Assembly: GCF_023715345.1 (NCBI RefSeq)
Contig: NZ_JAMBNY010000018.1
Span: 1-64,000 of the forward strand
DNA: 64,000 nt
Reading direction: 5' to 3'
Source: Paenibacillus camelliae
GTDB lineage: Bacteria > Bacillota > Bacilli > Paenibacillales > Paenibacillaceae
Shown here: in pieces, positions 57,010 to 64,000 of the stretch
How positions within the stretch are numbered: the stretch's first letter is position 1
Layout: every line of letters begins with the position of its first letter
Notes under the pieces: generated by a model
What the model was told of the DNA's origin: nothing
Seen by the model: only the letters and a program-made list of their open reading frames with translations
Databases searched by the model: none
Made by a program: the position numbers and the translations under genes

Positions 57010-57483
57010 CTATTTTGCTTCATCGATCACTTTACGTTCCTCTGGTGTTAATGAATAACTGGATTCACCTTTTTGTAATGGTTTTCCGTATAAATACATA
57101 CCCTCTCTACTGTGTATGCTTGTAAGGACGACTCCATCCTTCTCGTCATTTGTTATAGCAAGTGAAAAGCTCAAGTCGCTGCCTGTATTGGAAAAAGCAT
57201 TATATCGGTGAATTGCCATTTTGCTTTTTTGTAATGGCACTCGCTTCTCTAATGCTTCGATTCTACTAAACGCCGCAGCTAAGTCCTTTTGCTCCTGCCT
57301 TTGTTCTTCCTTTAATGACACGAGAACACCTTCTAAGTTCTCTACCCCTGTTCCATCCATCATTGACCGGTAGGAACGGGTTATTTTTTTCAACTTTCTA
57401 CTCATTCCGAGCATTATAATAGCCTGTACGACAATGACAATTGCAAGTGCCATGATTATGATTTCAATGTACTCAGTAACCAA
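57010..57483 (-). CDS. DUF4446 membrane-anchored protein
   Basis: 157 residues: an N-terminal membrane helix (EIIIMALAIVIVVQAIIMLG), a coiled-coil-like middle (EEQRQEQKDLAAAFSRIEALEKRV) and a DUF4446 beta-rich end (KMAIHRYNAFSNTGSDLSFSLAI). TTG start at 57483 behind AAGGAG. Function unknown; it usually sits near parB. Confidence 0.88.
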   Translation of the reverse strand: MVTEYIEIIIMALAIVIVVQAIIMLGMSRKLKKITRSYRSMMDGTGVENLEGVLVSLKEEQRQEQKDLAAAFSRIEALEKRVPLQKSKMAIHRYNAFSNTGSDLSFSLAITNDEKDGVVLTSIHSREGMYLYGKPLQKGESSYSLTPEERKVIDEAK

Positions 57484-57522
57484 AATGTTTCTCTCCTTCA
57501 GGCCATGTTAAGCAATTTATTA

Positions 57523-58677
57523 TTAGTATTGTTCTATAATTTCCTTTACAGCCAAAACTAATGCATCCACTTCTTCATCTGTCGTATTGTAGCCTACACT
57601 AGCTCTAACCGCCCCCCGCTCACTCGTTCCTGCAGCCATATGCGCTGTCGGTGTACAATGAAAACCTGATCGAACAGCAATTTGATAATGCTGATCTAGA
57701 ATAAATGACAATTCTGATGGATCAATATGTGGAATATAGAACGAAACAATTCCAGTTCTAGGCTGACCGATGTCTGGCCCTAAGCACACCACACCTTCAA
57801 CGTCCATAAGACCGCTAAGCAGCCGCTGTGACAGCTTCCACTCATGTTCATAGATCTTATCGATACCGATGCGCGAGATGTACTCTACGCCAGCTGTAAG
57901 CCCCGCAATGCCTGCTGTATTTTGTGTCCCTGCTTCATAACGATCTGGTCGAATAAGTGGCTGGTGGGGCGCCTCAGATTGACTTCCTGTACCGCCCTGC
58001 ATAAGCGGCTCAAGATCGATATCCGGTGCAATATATAGACCACCTGTCCCCTGTGGTCCAAGCAATCCCTTATGTCCTGGAAAAGCAAGCATATCGATAC
58101 CAAGCTTCACCACATCAACAGGTATAATACCTACACTTTGCGCTCCATCCACAAGCAGCTTTGCTCCATGCTTATGCACAATTTCACTAATTTCAGCTAT
58201 CGGCAGAATAGTCCCAAGCAAATTTGAGCTATGATTTACAGCGACAAGTGTCGTATTGGCCTTCATCGCTGCTTCAAGCTGATTAAGATTAAAAAAGCCT
58301 TTCTCATCCGCATCTATATAGGTTACCTCTACACCTTTTTGTTCCAGATCATAAAGCGGTCTACGAACCGAATTATGCTCCACTGAGCTAGCTATCACGT
58401 GGTCGCCTGCTTTAACAAAGCCTTTTATCGCCATATTCAACCCCATCGTTGTATTGTGCGTAAACACAATATCATTGGGGTTATTCACATTGAGTAGCTT
58501 TGCAAGCTGCATTCTACCCTTGAATAAAATACGACTAGCTCGCACCGCCATCGCGTGACTACCTCTACCAGGATTGGCGCTATCATTTTTCATTGCTGCT
58601 GTAACCGCCTCTATCACTTCATCGGGCTTCGGCCAAGACGTTGCAGCATGGTCTAAGTAGTAAAATCGTTCAGACAA
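57523..58677 (-). CDS. Cysteine desulfurase / class V aminotransferase
   Basis: 384 residues, PLP fold type I. The PLP lysine is in FPGHKGLLGP, the His in SVEHNSV, the active Cys in SGFHCTPTAH. NifS/SufS-like; family members with a neighbouring DUF3343 gene are common in Bacillota. The TTG at 58677 is behind GGAGGGG; a TTG at 58692 has no site. It may supply sulfur for tRNA thiolation or Fe-S clusters. Confidence 0.9.
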   Translation of the reverse strand: MSERFYYLDHAATSWPKPDEVIEAVTAAMKNDSANPGRGSHAMAVRASRILFKGRMQLAKLLNVNNPNDIVFTHNTTMGLNMAIKGFVKAGDHVIASSVEHNSVRRPLYDLEQKGVEVTYIDADEKGFFNLNQLEAAMKANTTLVAVNHSSNLLGTILPIAEISEIVHKHGAKLLVDGAQSVGIIPVDVVKLGIDMLAFPGHKGLLGPQGTGGLYIAPDIDLEPLMQGGTGSQSEAPHQPLIRPDRYEAGTQNTAGIAGLTAGVEYISRIGIDKIYEHEWKLSQRLLSGLMDVEGVVCLGPDIGQPRTGIVSFYIPHIDPSELSFILDQHYQIAVRSGFHCTPTAHMAAGTSERGAVRASVGYNTTDEEVDALVLAVKEIIEQY

Positions 58678-58700
58678 TTTGCTCCCCTCCAAGCTAACAA

Positions 58701-58753
58701 TGGCACATCTAGCTATAATCTTTCTAGCAAAAGATTATTACTTAGATGTGCCA
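58701..58753. repeat. Nested inverted repeat between parB and the desulfurase
   Basis: TGGCACATCTA (58701-58711) pairs with TAGATGTGCCA (58743-58753), and AATCTTT pairs with AAAGATT inside. There is no T tract, so a plain terminator is doubtful; it may be a protein site or an mRNA structure before the desulfurase. Confidence 0.7.
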
Positions 58754-58788
58754 TATTGGTTATTCTATCAACACCTCTTGCTTATTGC

Positions 58789-59631
58789 TTATTGCTGTAG
58801 TAACTCTAGTATACGCTCCAAGTCTTGCTTACTGTAGTACTCTAGCTCGATTTTCCCTTTATGCTTTGATTGTTTAATTTTAACCCCTGTCTGAAAACGA
58901 TCGCGCAAGGTAGATTCGACACTTTCAATAAAAGGATCTCGTTTCTTTGTTTTTTCGTTTCTTTGTTGTGGTGGTTTTCGGTTTGCGAGCTTATTTATTT
59001 CATCCTCTAGCTCTCGAACACTCCATTCACCATCAACACAAAGCTTAGCAAGCTCTAGCTGCAGCTTCTCTTCCTTCACACCTACAATTGCTCGAGCATG
59101 CCCCATTGACAATGTTCCACGTGAAACATCTTCCTTAATTGACTCTGGCAGGCTTAGCAGTCGCATGAAGTTAGCAATATGAGAACGAGATTTTCCTACC
59201 TTTAGGGACAATTCCTCTTGAGTCAGTTTGAATTTATTAATTAATGCTTCATACGCTAGTGCCGTTTCAATCGCATTAAGGTCTTCGCGTTGCAAGTTTT
59301 CAATTAGGGCCATTTCCATGACCTGAGAGTCTGTCAGCTCTCTAACAACTGCAGGTATACGTTCATTGCCACATAGCTGTGACGCACGAAAACGGCGCTC
59401 ACCTGCTACAATTTCAAAGCCTCTTAATACTCTACGCACAATAATCGGCTGAATAACCCCTTGCTGCTTAATTGATTCAGCTAGCTCTCGTATCGTATCA
59501 TCATCAAATGTTTTACGCGGCTGATAAGGGTTGGGTCTAATATCGTTCAGCGGTATGCGAACTACCTCTTCTTCATCCGTTTCTACTGGTTGAAACAGCG
59601 CATCTAATCCTTTACCTAGAGATTTTTTCAT
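58789..59631 (-). CDS. parB: Chromosome partitioning protein ParB (Spo0J)
   Basis: 280 residues: CTPase/ParB N-domain ([26 protein letters not shown]), HTH with [16 protein letters not shown] and a dimer C-domain. It spreads from parS and loads SMC. A perfect parS lies in its own coding sequence. It overlaps parA by 20 bases. Confidence 0.97.
   Translation of the reverse strand: MKKSLGKGLDALFQPVETDEEEVVRIPLNDIRPNPYQPRKTFDDDTIRELAESIKQQGVIQPIIVRRVLRGFEIVAGERRFRASQLCGNERIPAVVRELTDSQVMEMALIENLQREDLNAIETALAYEALINKFKLTQEELSLKVGKSRSHIANFMRLLSLPESIKEDVSRGTLSMGHARAIVGVKEEKLQLELAKLCVDGEWSVRELEDEINKLANRKPPQQRNEKTKKRDPFIESVESTLRDRFQTGVKIKQSKHKGKIELEYYSKQDLERILELLQQ
59113..59128. promoter_or_regulatory. 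parS site inside parB
   Basis: TGTTCCACGTGAAACA is a perfect match to the Spo0J parS consensus (TGTTNCACGTGAAACA). Confidence 0.93.
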
Positions 59632-60385
59632 AAGAAATCACTTCCTTAGCTAGTTCAAGATACACTTCTGCCCCTTTTGATTTAGGATCATATGAAATAA
59701 TCGCCTTTCCGTGTGAAGGCGCTTCGCTGAGCCGCACATTTCTTGGGATAACCGTCTGATAGACTTTTTGTTGGAAGTACTTTTTCACCTCTTCGATAAC
59801 TTGAAGCCCAAGATTGGTTCGTGCATCAAGCATCGTTAACAGTACTCCTTCAATCTGCAATGAAGTATTGAGATGTTTCTGCACTAATCTTACTGTATTT
59901 AACAACTGACTTAATCCTTCAAGCGCATAATATTCACATTGGATTGGAATCAATACAGAATCGGCAGCAGTTAATGAATTAATCGTTAATATACCTAGCG
60001 AGGGTGGGCAATCAATCATAACATAATCGTAACGATCTCTAACCAAGGCAACAGCCTTCTTTAGGCGCTGCTCTCTAGAAATGGTTGGGACAAGTTCAAT
60101 CTCTGCTCCCGCAAGCTGGATCGTTGCTGGAATGATATCAAGACCCGGTATAGCCGTTTCAAGTATCGTTTCCTTAGGATTGACCTCATTCACTAATACA
60201 TCATAGATGCAATGAGTGACATCCCCCTTATTAATACCAAGGCCGCTTGTTGTATTGCCCTGAGGGTCAATATCGATTAGCAACACTTTTTTACCTAACG
60301 ATGCTAAGCAAGCAGATAGATTAACAGAAGTCGTTGTTTTCCCTACACCGCCCTTTTGATTCGCAATCGCAATAACTTTAGACAT
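59612..60385 (-). CDS. parA: Chromosome partitioning ATPase ParA (Soj)
   Basis: 257 residues; deviant Walker [20 protein letters not shown], and [11 protein letters not shown]. Works with ParB in segregation and regulates DnaA. Lies 80 bases after noc. Confidence 0.97.
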   Translation of the reverse strand: MSKVIAIANQKGGVGKTTTSVNLSACLASLGKKVLLIDIDPQGNTTSGLGINKGDVTHCIYDVLVNEVNPKETILETAIPGLDIIPATIQLAGAEIELVPTISREQRLKKAVALVRDRYDYVMIDCPPSLGILTINSLTAADSVLIPIQCEYYALEGLSQLLNTVRLVQKHLNTSLQIEGVLLTMLDARTNLGLQVIEEVKKYFQQKVYQTVIPRNVRLSEAPSHGKAIISYDPKSKGAEVYLELAKEVISYEKISR

Positions 60386-60465
60386 CTTCTCACCTCATGT
60401 TTACAACTATTGGAGACATGGCAAGACTACTAGCAAAAATGTAGTAATATGGCCGTTTCATTGTG

Positions 60466-61290
60466 TTATTTTTTGTTTTTAGGAATCTGGATCACGATTT
60501 CATAATGATCATCATGATCTTGCTCCTTTGTCTTGATCGCTAAGCCAGATCCGGATACCATATCTATCGATTGACGAATCGTGTTGAGGGCGAGCCGAAC
60601 ATCTTTAGTGAACGAAATCCTCTTTGCTTTCTTCGGCTTTGACGCTTCTTTAAGAAATGCGATGCGAGCTTCTGTCTGCTTAACATTCCAATCGTTTTTA
60701 ATAATATCCTCAAGAACTTTCATTTGAAGCTCTTCTGTATCAAGTGTTAGCAACGCACGTGCATGACGTTCTGTAATTTTACGCTCCATAAGTGCCTGCT
60801 TTACCGCTTCCGGCAAAGCAAGAAGCCTTAGCTTATTGGCAATCGTTGATTGGCTCTTACCAAGTCGCTGAGCTAAGCTTTCTTGTGTTAGCTGATGCAG
60901 CTCAATTAAACGCTGATAAGCAACAGCCTCTTCCACTGCAGTTAAGTTTTCGCGCTGCAAATTTTCGATTAACGCAATAGATGCTGTTTGCGCATCATTA
61001 AACTCACGAACAATTGCAGGAATCGTCTCTAGTCCAAGCTTTGTTACGGCTCTCCAGCGACGCTCTCCAGCTATAATTTCATATTTATTGTTACGCATTC
61101 TTACAACAATAGGCTGAATAACGCCGTGTGTACGAATGGTTTGGCACAGCTCATCTATGCGTTCGTCATCGAATACCGTTCTTGGTTGAAACGGACTTGT
61201 TACAATCTCGCTAAGCGGAATCTGCTTAACTTCCTCTTGATTTGACTTCGACTCAGCGAATCCGAACAACTTAGAAATATGATCCTTCAT
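60466..61290 (-). CDS. noc: Nucleoid occlusion protein Noc
   Basis: 274 residues, ParB paralogue ([45 protein letters not shown]). Noc binds its own sites and blocks division over the nucleoid. Start ATG 61290 ([11 protein letters not shown]), an amphipathic membrane-binding-like N-terminus as in B. subtilis Noc; AGGTGG precedes it. Confidence 0.93.
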   Translation of the reverse strand: MKDHISKLFGFAESKSNQEEVKQIPLSEIVTSPFQPRTVFDDERIDELCQTIRTHGVIQPIVVRMRNNKYEIIAGERRWRAVTKLGLETIPAIVREFNDAQTASIALIENLQRENLTAVEEAVAYQRLIELHQLTQESLAQRLGKSQSTIANKLRLLALPEAVKQALMERKITERHARALLTLDTEELQMKVLEDIIKNDWNVKQTEARIAFLKEASKPKKAKRISFTKDVRLALNTIRQSIDMVSGSGLAIKTKEQDHDDHYEIVIQIPKNKK

Positions 61291-61453
61291 ATTGACTATA
61301 ACCACCTAATCATGTGATGAAAAAACAATTTAACCGTCATTGATCATGTGAAACGCACAAACCTATAGCTTGGCTACATTCCGATAACAATCATATACTA
61401 TAAATATTCGACCACATTTCCGAGAAATCCTGCTCTTTCACCAATTAATATGA

Positions 61454-61492
61454 CAATAAAAAATAGCAACTAACCGTGTTAGTTGCTATTAT
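61454..61492 (-). terminator. Terminator after rsmG
   Basis: AATAGCAACTAAC (61462-61474) pairs with GTTAGTTGCTATT (61478-61490); TTTTTTATTG follows on the minus strand. Confidence 0.92.
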
Positions 61493-61526
61493 AACCTTTA
61501 ACTAAGTGTTATGGATACCTAATAAT

Positions 61527-61542
61527 CGTTCCACGTGGAACA
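61527..61542. promoter_or_regulatory. Second parS-like site beside the rsmG stop
   Basis: CGTTCCACGTGGAACA, core palindrome GTTCCACGTGGAAC. Two mismatches to the parS consensus. Confidence 0.7.
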
Positions 61543-61544
61543 AT

Positions 61545-62270
61545 TTATTTAACAAGCGGCTGCTTTAGCGGCAGGCCAGCCTTGCGCGGATACTTTTTTG
61601 GAGTTGCAGCAAGCTTCTTTACACATACAATATGACGCTCTGACTGCTCATTTGGAAGCTTTAACTCATACTGCTGGACAACCTTCCCTTTCAGCTCTGA
61701 AAGGCTGTAGGCAGCCTCCTGCAGCTCCTCAGCAAGACTTGCGCCTTTCATGCTAGCGAATATACCGCCGGCTGCTGTAAATGGGAGACAAAACTCATTC
61801 AACACGGCAAGTCTAGCAACAGCACGTGCGGTCACTAGATCGAAAGCGTCACGATACTTCGGCAGTCTCGCTACATCCTCCGCACGTCCATGTATCGCCT
61901 CTACCTGCTCTAGGCCTAACTCGTTAACAAGATGATTCAAGAAGTTAATTCTTTTGTTAAGTGAGTCAACAATGAGCACCTGAAGGTGAGGAAATACAAT
62001 TTTTAGTGGAATACTTGGAAAACCTGCTCCTGATCCAATATCCGCCAATTTTTTAATATCCTTCATATTCACAAAGAATGAAAGTGAAATAGAATCATAA
62101 AAATGCTTTTCGTATACAGCATCCCGCTCCGTAATGCCTGTTAGATTCATTTTTTCGTTCCATTCCACAAGCAACTCATAATAGCGTTCAAGCTGAGCCA
62201 ATTGTCGCTCATCAAGTATAATTTGATGAGCGGCAAGCTGCTCAGTGAACCATGCAATTGTCTGATCCAT
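61545..62270 (-). CDS. rsmG: 16S rRNA (guanine527-N7)-methyltransferase
   Basis: 241 residues; KLADIGSGAGFPSIPLKIVFP is the SAM-binding motif and VTARAVARLAVL is conserved. Start overlaps the mnmG stop (TAATG). Known also as GidB. Confidence 0.97.
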   Translation of the reverse strand: MDQTIAWFTEQLAAHQIILDERQLAQLERYYELLVEWNEKMNLTGITERDAVYEKHFYDSISLSFFVNMKDIKKLADIGSGAGFPSIPLKIVFPHLQVLIVDSLNKRINFLNHLVNELGLEQVEAIHGRAEDVARLPKYRDAFDLVTARAVARLAVLNEFCLPFTAAGGIFASMKGASLAEELQEAAYSLSELKGKVVQQYELKLPNEQSERHIVCVKKLAATPKKYPRKAGLPLKQPLVK

Positions 62271-64000
62271 TATGATCCTTTCGCAGCCGTTACTCGGTTA
62301 AAATGCTCCAAGTAAATGAGCAAGACTGAAATATCAGCTGGGGTTACTCCACCAATTCGGCTCGCTTGACCGATGGAAAGCGGACGAATAAGTTCAAGCT
62401 TCTGTCTTGCTTCATTGGCTAGTCCTTTAATATCGTTATAGTCGATTGTATCTGGAATACGCTTACGTTCCATTTTGTTTAATCGCTCTACCTGTTGAAG
62501 CTGCTTTTCAATATAGCCTGCATATTTAATTTGAATTTCGACCTGTTCCTTCATTTCAGCTGTAAGTTCATAAGGAGACGGTGAAATTCTTTCAAGCATC
62601 TCATACGTAATCTCTGGTCGACGCAGCAGCATAATGATGCTGCCCCCTTGGTTAAGCTCAGCTGAGCCCACTTCCTCTAATAGTTCTTTCGCATCTGAAG
62701 GCTTAATTTTCGTGTCATGCAGGCGCTGAACCTCTAGCTCAACAAGCTCTTTCTTTTGCAAGAAAGCTTGGTAGCGCTCCTCTGTAATTAATCCGATCTC
62801 GTAACCAAGTGGAGTAAGACGCAGATCAGCATTGTCATGACGCAGCAACAATCTATATTCAGCACGTGAAGTCAACAGTCGATATGGATCATTCGTTCCT
62901 TTTGTGACCAAATCATCGATCATAACGCCAATATAACCATCTGAGCGCCCAATAATGATTGGCTCCTTGCCTTGAACCTTGCGTGCCGCATTAATTCCAG
63001 CAATGATCCCCTGCCCTGCAGCTTCTTCATAGCCGGATGTACCGTTTATTTGTCCAGCTGTGAATAATCCATCAATTTGCTTTGTTTCAAGTGAAGGCCA
63101 TAGCTGAGTCGGAATAACCGCATCATACTCAATCGCATAACCATTACGCATCATTTGTGCATTTTCAAGACCCGGCACAGAACGAACCATCTCCAGCTGT
63201 ACATCCTCTGGCATGCTCGTAGACAAGCCTTGAACATAATACTCGAGTGTATTACGGCCTTCTGGCTCTAAAAAGATCTGATGCTTCGGCTTATCCGCAA
63301 AGCGTACAATTTTGTCCTCGATGGATGGACAATAGCGTGGTCCTGTTCCTTCAATTGCACCTGAAAACATCGGTGCACGATGCAAGTTATCGTTAATCAC
63401 TTTATGAGTCGTTTCAGATGTATACGTTAGCCAGCAAGGAATTTGCTCAATATTAGATTCCTTTGTTTCATAGGAGAAAAACTTCGGATTTTCGTCCCCA
63501 GGCTGTATTTCTGTTTTGGAGAAATCAATCGTTTCACCATTGACACGCGGCGGAGTTCCAGTCTTAAAGCGAATTAGCTCTAAGCCATGCTCCTTCAATG
63601 ATGCTGCAAGCTTCACGGATGGCTGTTGATTGTTAGGGCCACTTTCATACATCAGCTCACCCATAATGATTTTGCCACGCAAATACGTACCTGTCGTAAT
63701 AATGACCGCTTTGGCACGGTAGTGAGCACCCGTTTGCGTGACCACTCCTACACAACGACCATCCTCTACGATAAGCTCTTCGACCATCCCTTGTCTTAAC
63801 GTAAGATTTGGCGTCGTCTCAATCGTTTTTTTCATTTCATGCTGATACAAGAACTTATCCGCCTGTGCACGAAGTGCATGCACTGCAGGACCTTTCCCTG
63901 TATTTAGCATACGCATTTGAATAAATGTCTTATCGATATTACGGCCCATCTCACCACCTAGGGCATCGATCTCACGTACTACATGCCCTTTTGCCGGACC
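62270..64000 (-). CDS. mnmG: tRNA uridine-5-carboxymethylaminomethyl modification enzyme (5' partial)
   Basis: The open frame continues to the window edge, so about 50 N-terminal residues including the FAD-binding GxGxxG are outside. Visible motifs: [46 protein letters not shown]-like [26 protein letters not shown] and [17 protein letters not shown]. With MnmE it modifies U34 of tRNAs. Confidence 0.97.
   Translation of the reverse strand, partial: GPAKGHVVREIDALGGEMGRNIDKTFIQMRMLNTGKGPAVHALRAQADKFLYQHEMKKTIETTPNLTLRQGMVEELIVEDGRCVGVVTQTGAHYRAKAVIITTGTYLRGKIIMGELMYESGPNNQQPSVKLAASLKEHGLELIRFKTGTPPRVNGETIDFSKTEIQPGDENPKFFSYETKESNIEQIPCWLTYTSETTHKVINDNLHRAPMFSGAIEGTGPRYCPSIEDKIVRFADKPKHQIFLEPEGRNTLEYYVQGLSTSMPEDVQLEMVRSVPGLENAQMMRNGYAIEYDAVIPTQLWPSLETKQIDGLFTAGQINGTSGYEEAAGQGIIAGINAARKVQGKEPIIIGRSDGYIGVMIDDLVTKGTNDPYRLLTSRAEYRLLLRHDNADLRLTPLGYEIGLITEERYQAFLQKKELVELEVQRLHDTKIKPSDAKELLEEVGSAELNQGGSIIMLLRRPEITYEMLERISPSPYELTAEMKEQVEIQIKYAGYIEKQLQQVERLNKMERKRIPDTIDYNDIKGLANEARQKLELIRPLSIGQASRIGGVTPADISVLLIYLEHFNRVTAAKGS

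Overview
The window looks like chromosome from a spore-forming low-to-mid GC Bacillota, most likely Paenibacillaceae (Paenibacillus/Cohnella type). The evidence is the gene order next to the replication origin (mnmG-rsmG-noc-parA-parB, yyaC, DUF951, rpsF-ssb-rpsR, dnaB-rplI-gdpP-yybS, purA, walRKHIJ-htrA-yyzF-rlmH), the sporulation genes (yyaC, a CotF-like coat protein), AGGAGG-type ribosome binding sites and frequent GTG/TTG starts. oriC itself should lie just beyond the right edge, past mnmG. Most genes are on the minus strand, which is the leading strand for a fork moving left from that origin.

Layout. (1) 1-2.7 kb: 3' end of a surface protein built from nearly identical 81-residue chitobiase-C-terminal-like repeats, followed by Ig-like domains. 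(2) 2.9-8.1 kb: a HEAT-like protein, purC, an endonuclease Q-type repair nuclease, and a more AT-rich set made of a YqcI/YcgG protein, a CotF-like coat protein and a DUF1989 protein. (3) 8.3-15.1 kb: a carbohydrate locus (GH13 alpha-glucosidase, LacI-family regulator, sugar MFS transporter) divergent from a beta-helix GH120-like glycosidase. Two identical perfect 16-bp palindromes lie in the divergent promoter region and are probably the LacI operators. (4) 15.3-17 kb: a WYL regulator and a DJ-1/PfpI protein. (5) 17.3-22.2 kb: an AT-rich island with an SF2 helicase overlapping a small unknown protein, followed by an HD phosphohydrolase and a CYTH protein; this is the best candidate here for an undescribed (possibly defence) system. 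(6) 22.4-32.2 kb: rlmH, a CxxH/CxxC protein, htrA and the complete WalRKHIJ cell-wall stress operon, plus an M23/LysM/G5 endopeptidase. (7) 32.4-39.4 kb: purA, dnaB, rplI, gdpP, yybS. (8) 39.6-41.6 kb: a KtrAB-type potassium uptake pair. (9) 41.8-51.1 kb: the menaquinone pathway, menF-D-H-B-E-C one way and menA plus a hot-dog thioesterase the other way, from back-to-back sigma-A promoters. (10) 51.2-53.7 kb: an antiporter and the rpsF-ssb-rpsR operon. (11) 53.7-55.3 kb: a gene-poor gap with an orphan terminator and a decayed gene, ending in tRNA-Ser(CGA). (12) 55.4-64 kb: origin-proximal genes, with one perfect parS site inside parB and a second parS-like palindrome next to rsmG.

How the genes work together: the right half is largely housekeeping (replication initiation, chromosome segregation, cell-wall homeostasis, respiratory quinone synthesis, c-di-AMP and potassium balance). 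The left half is accessory (surface adhesion, sugar utilisation, DNA repair, a putative defence island).
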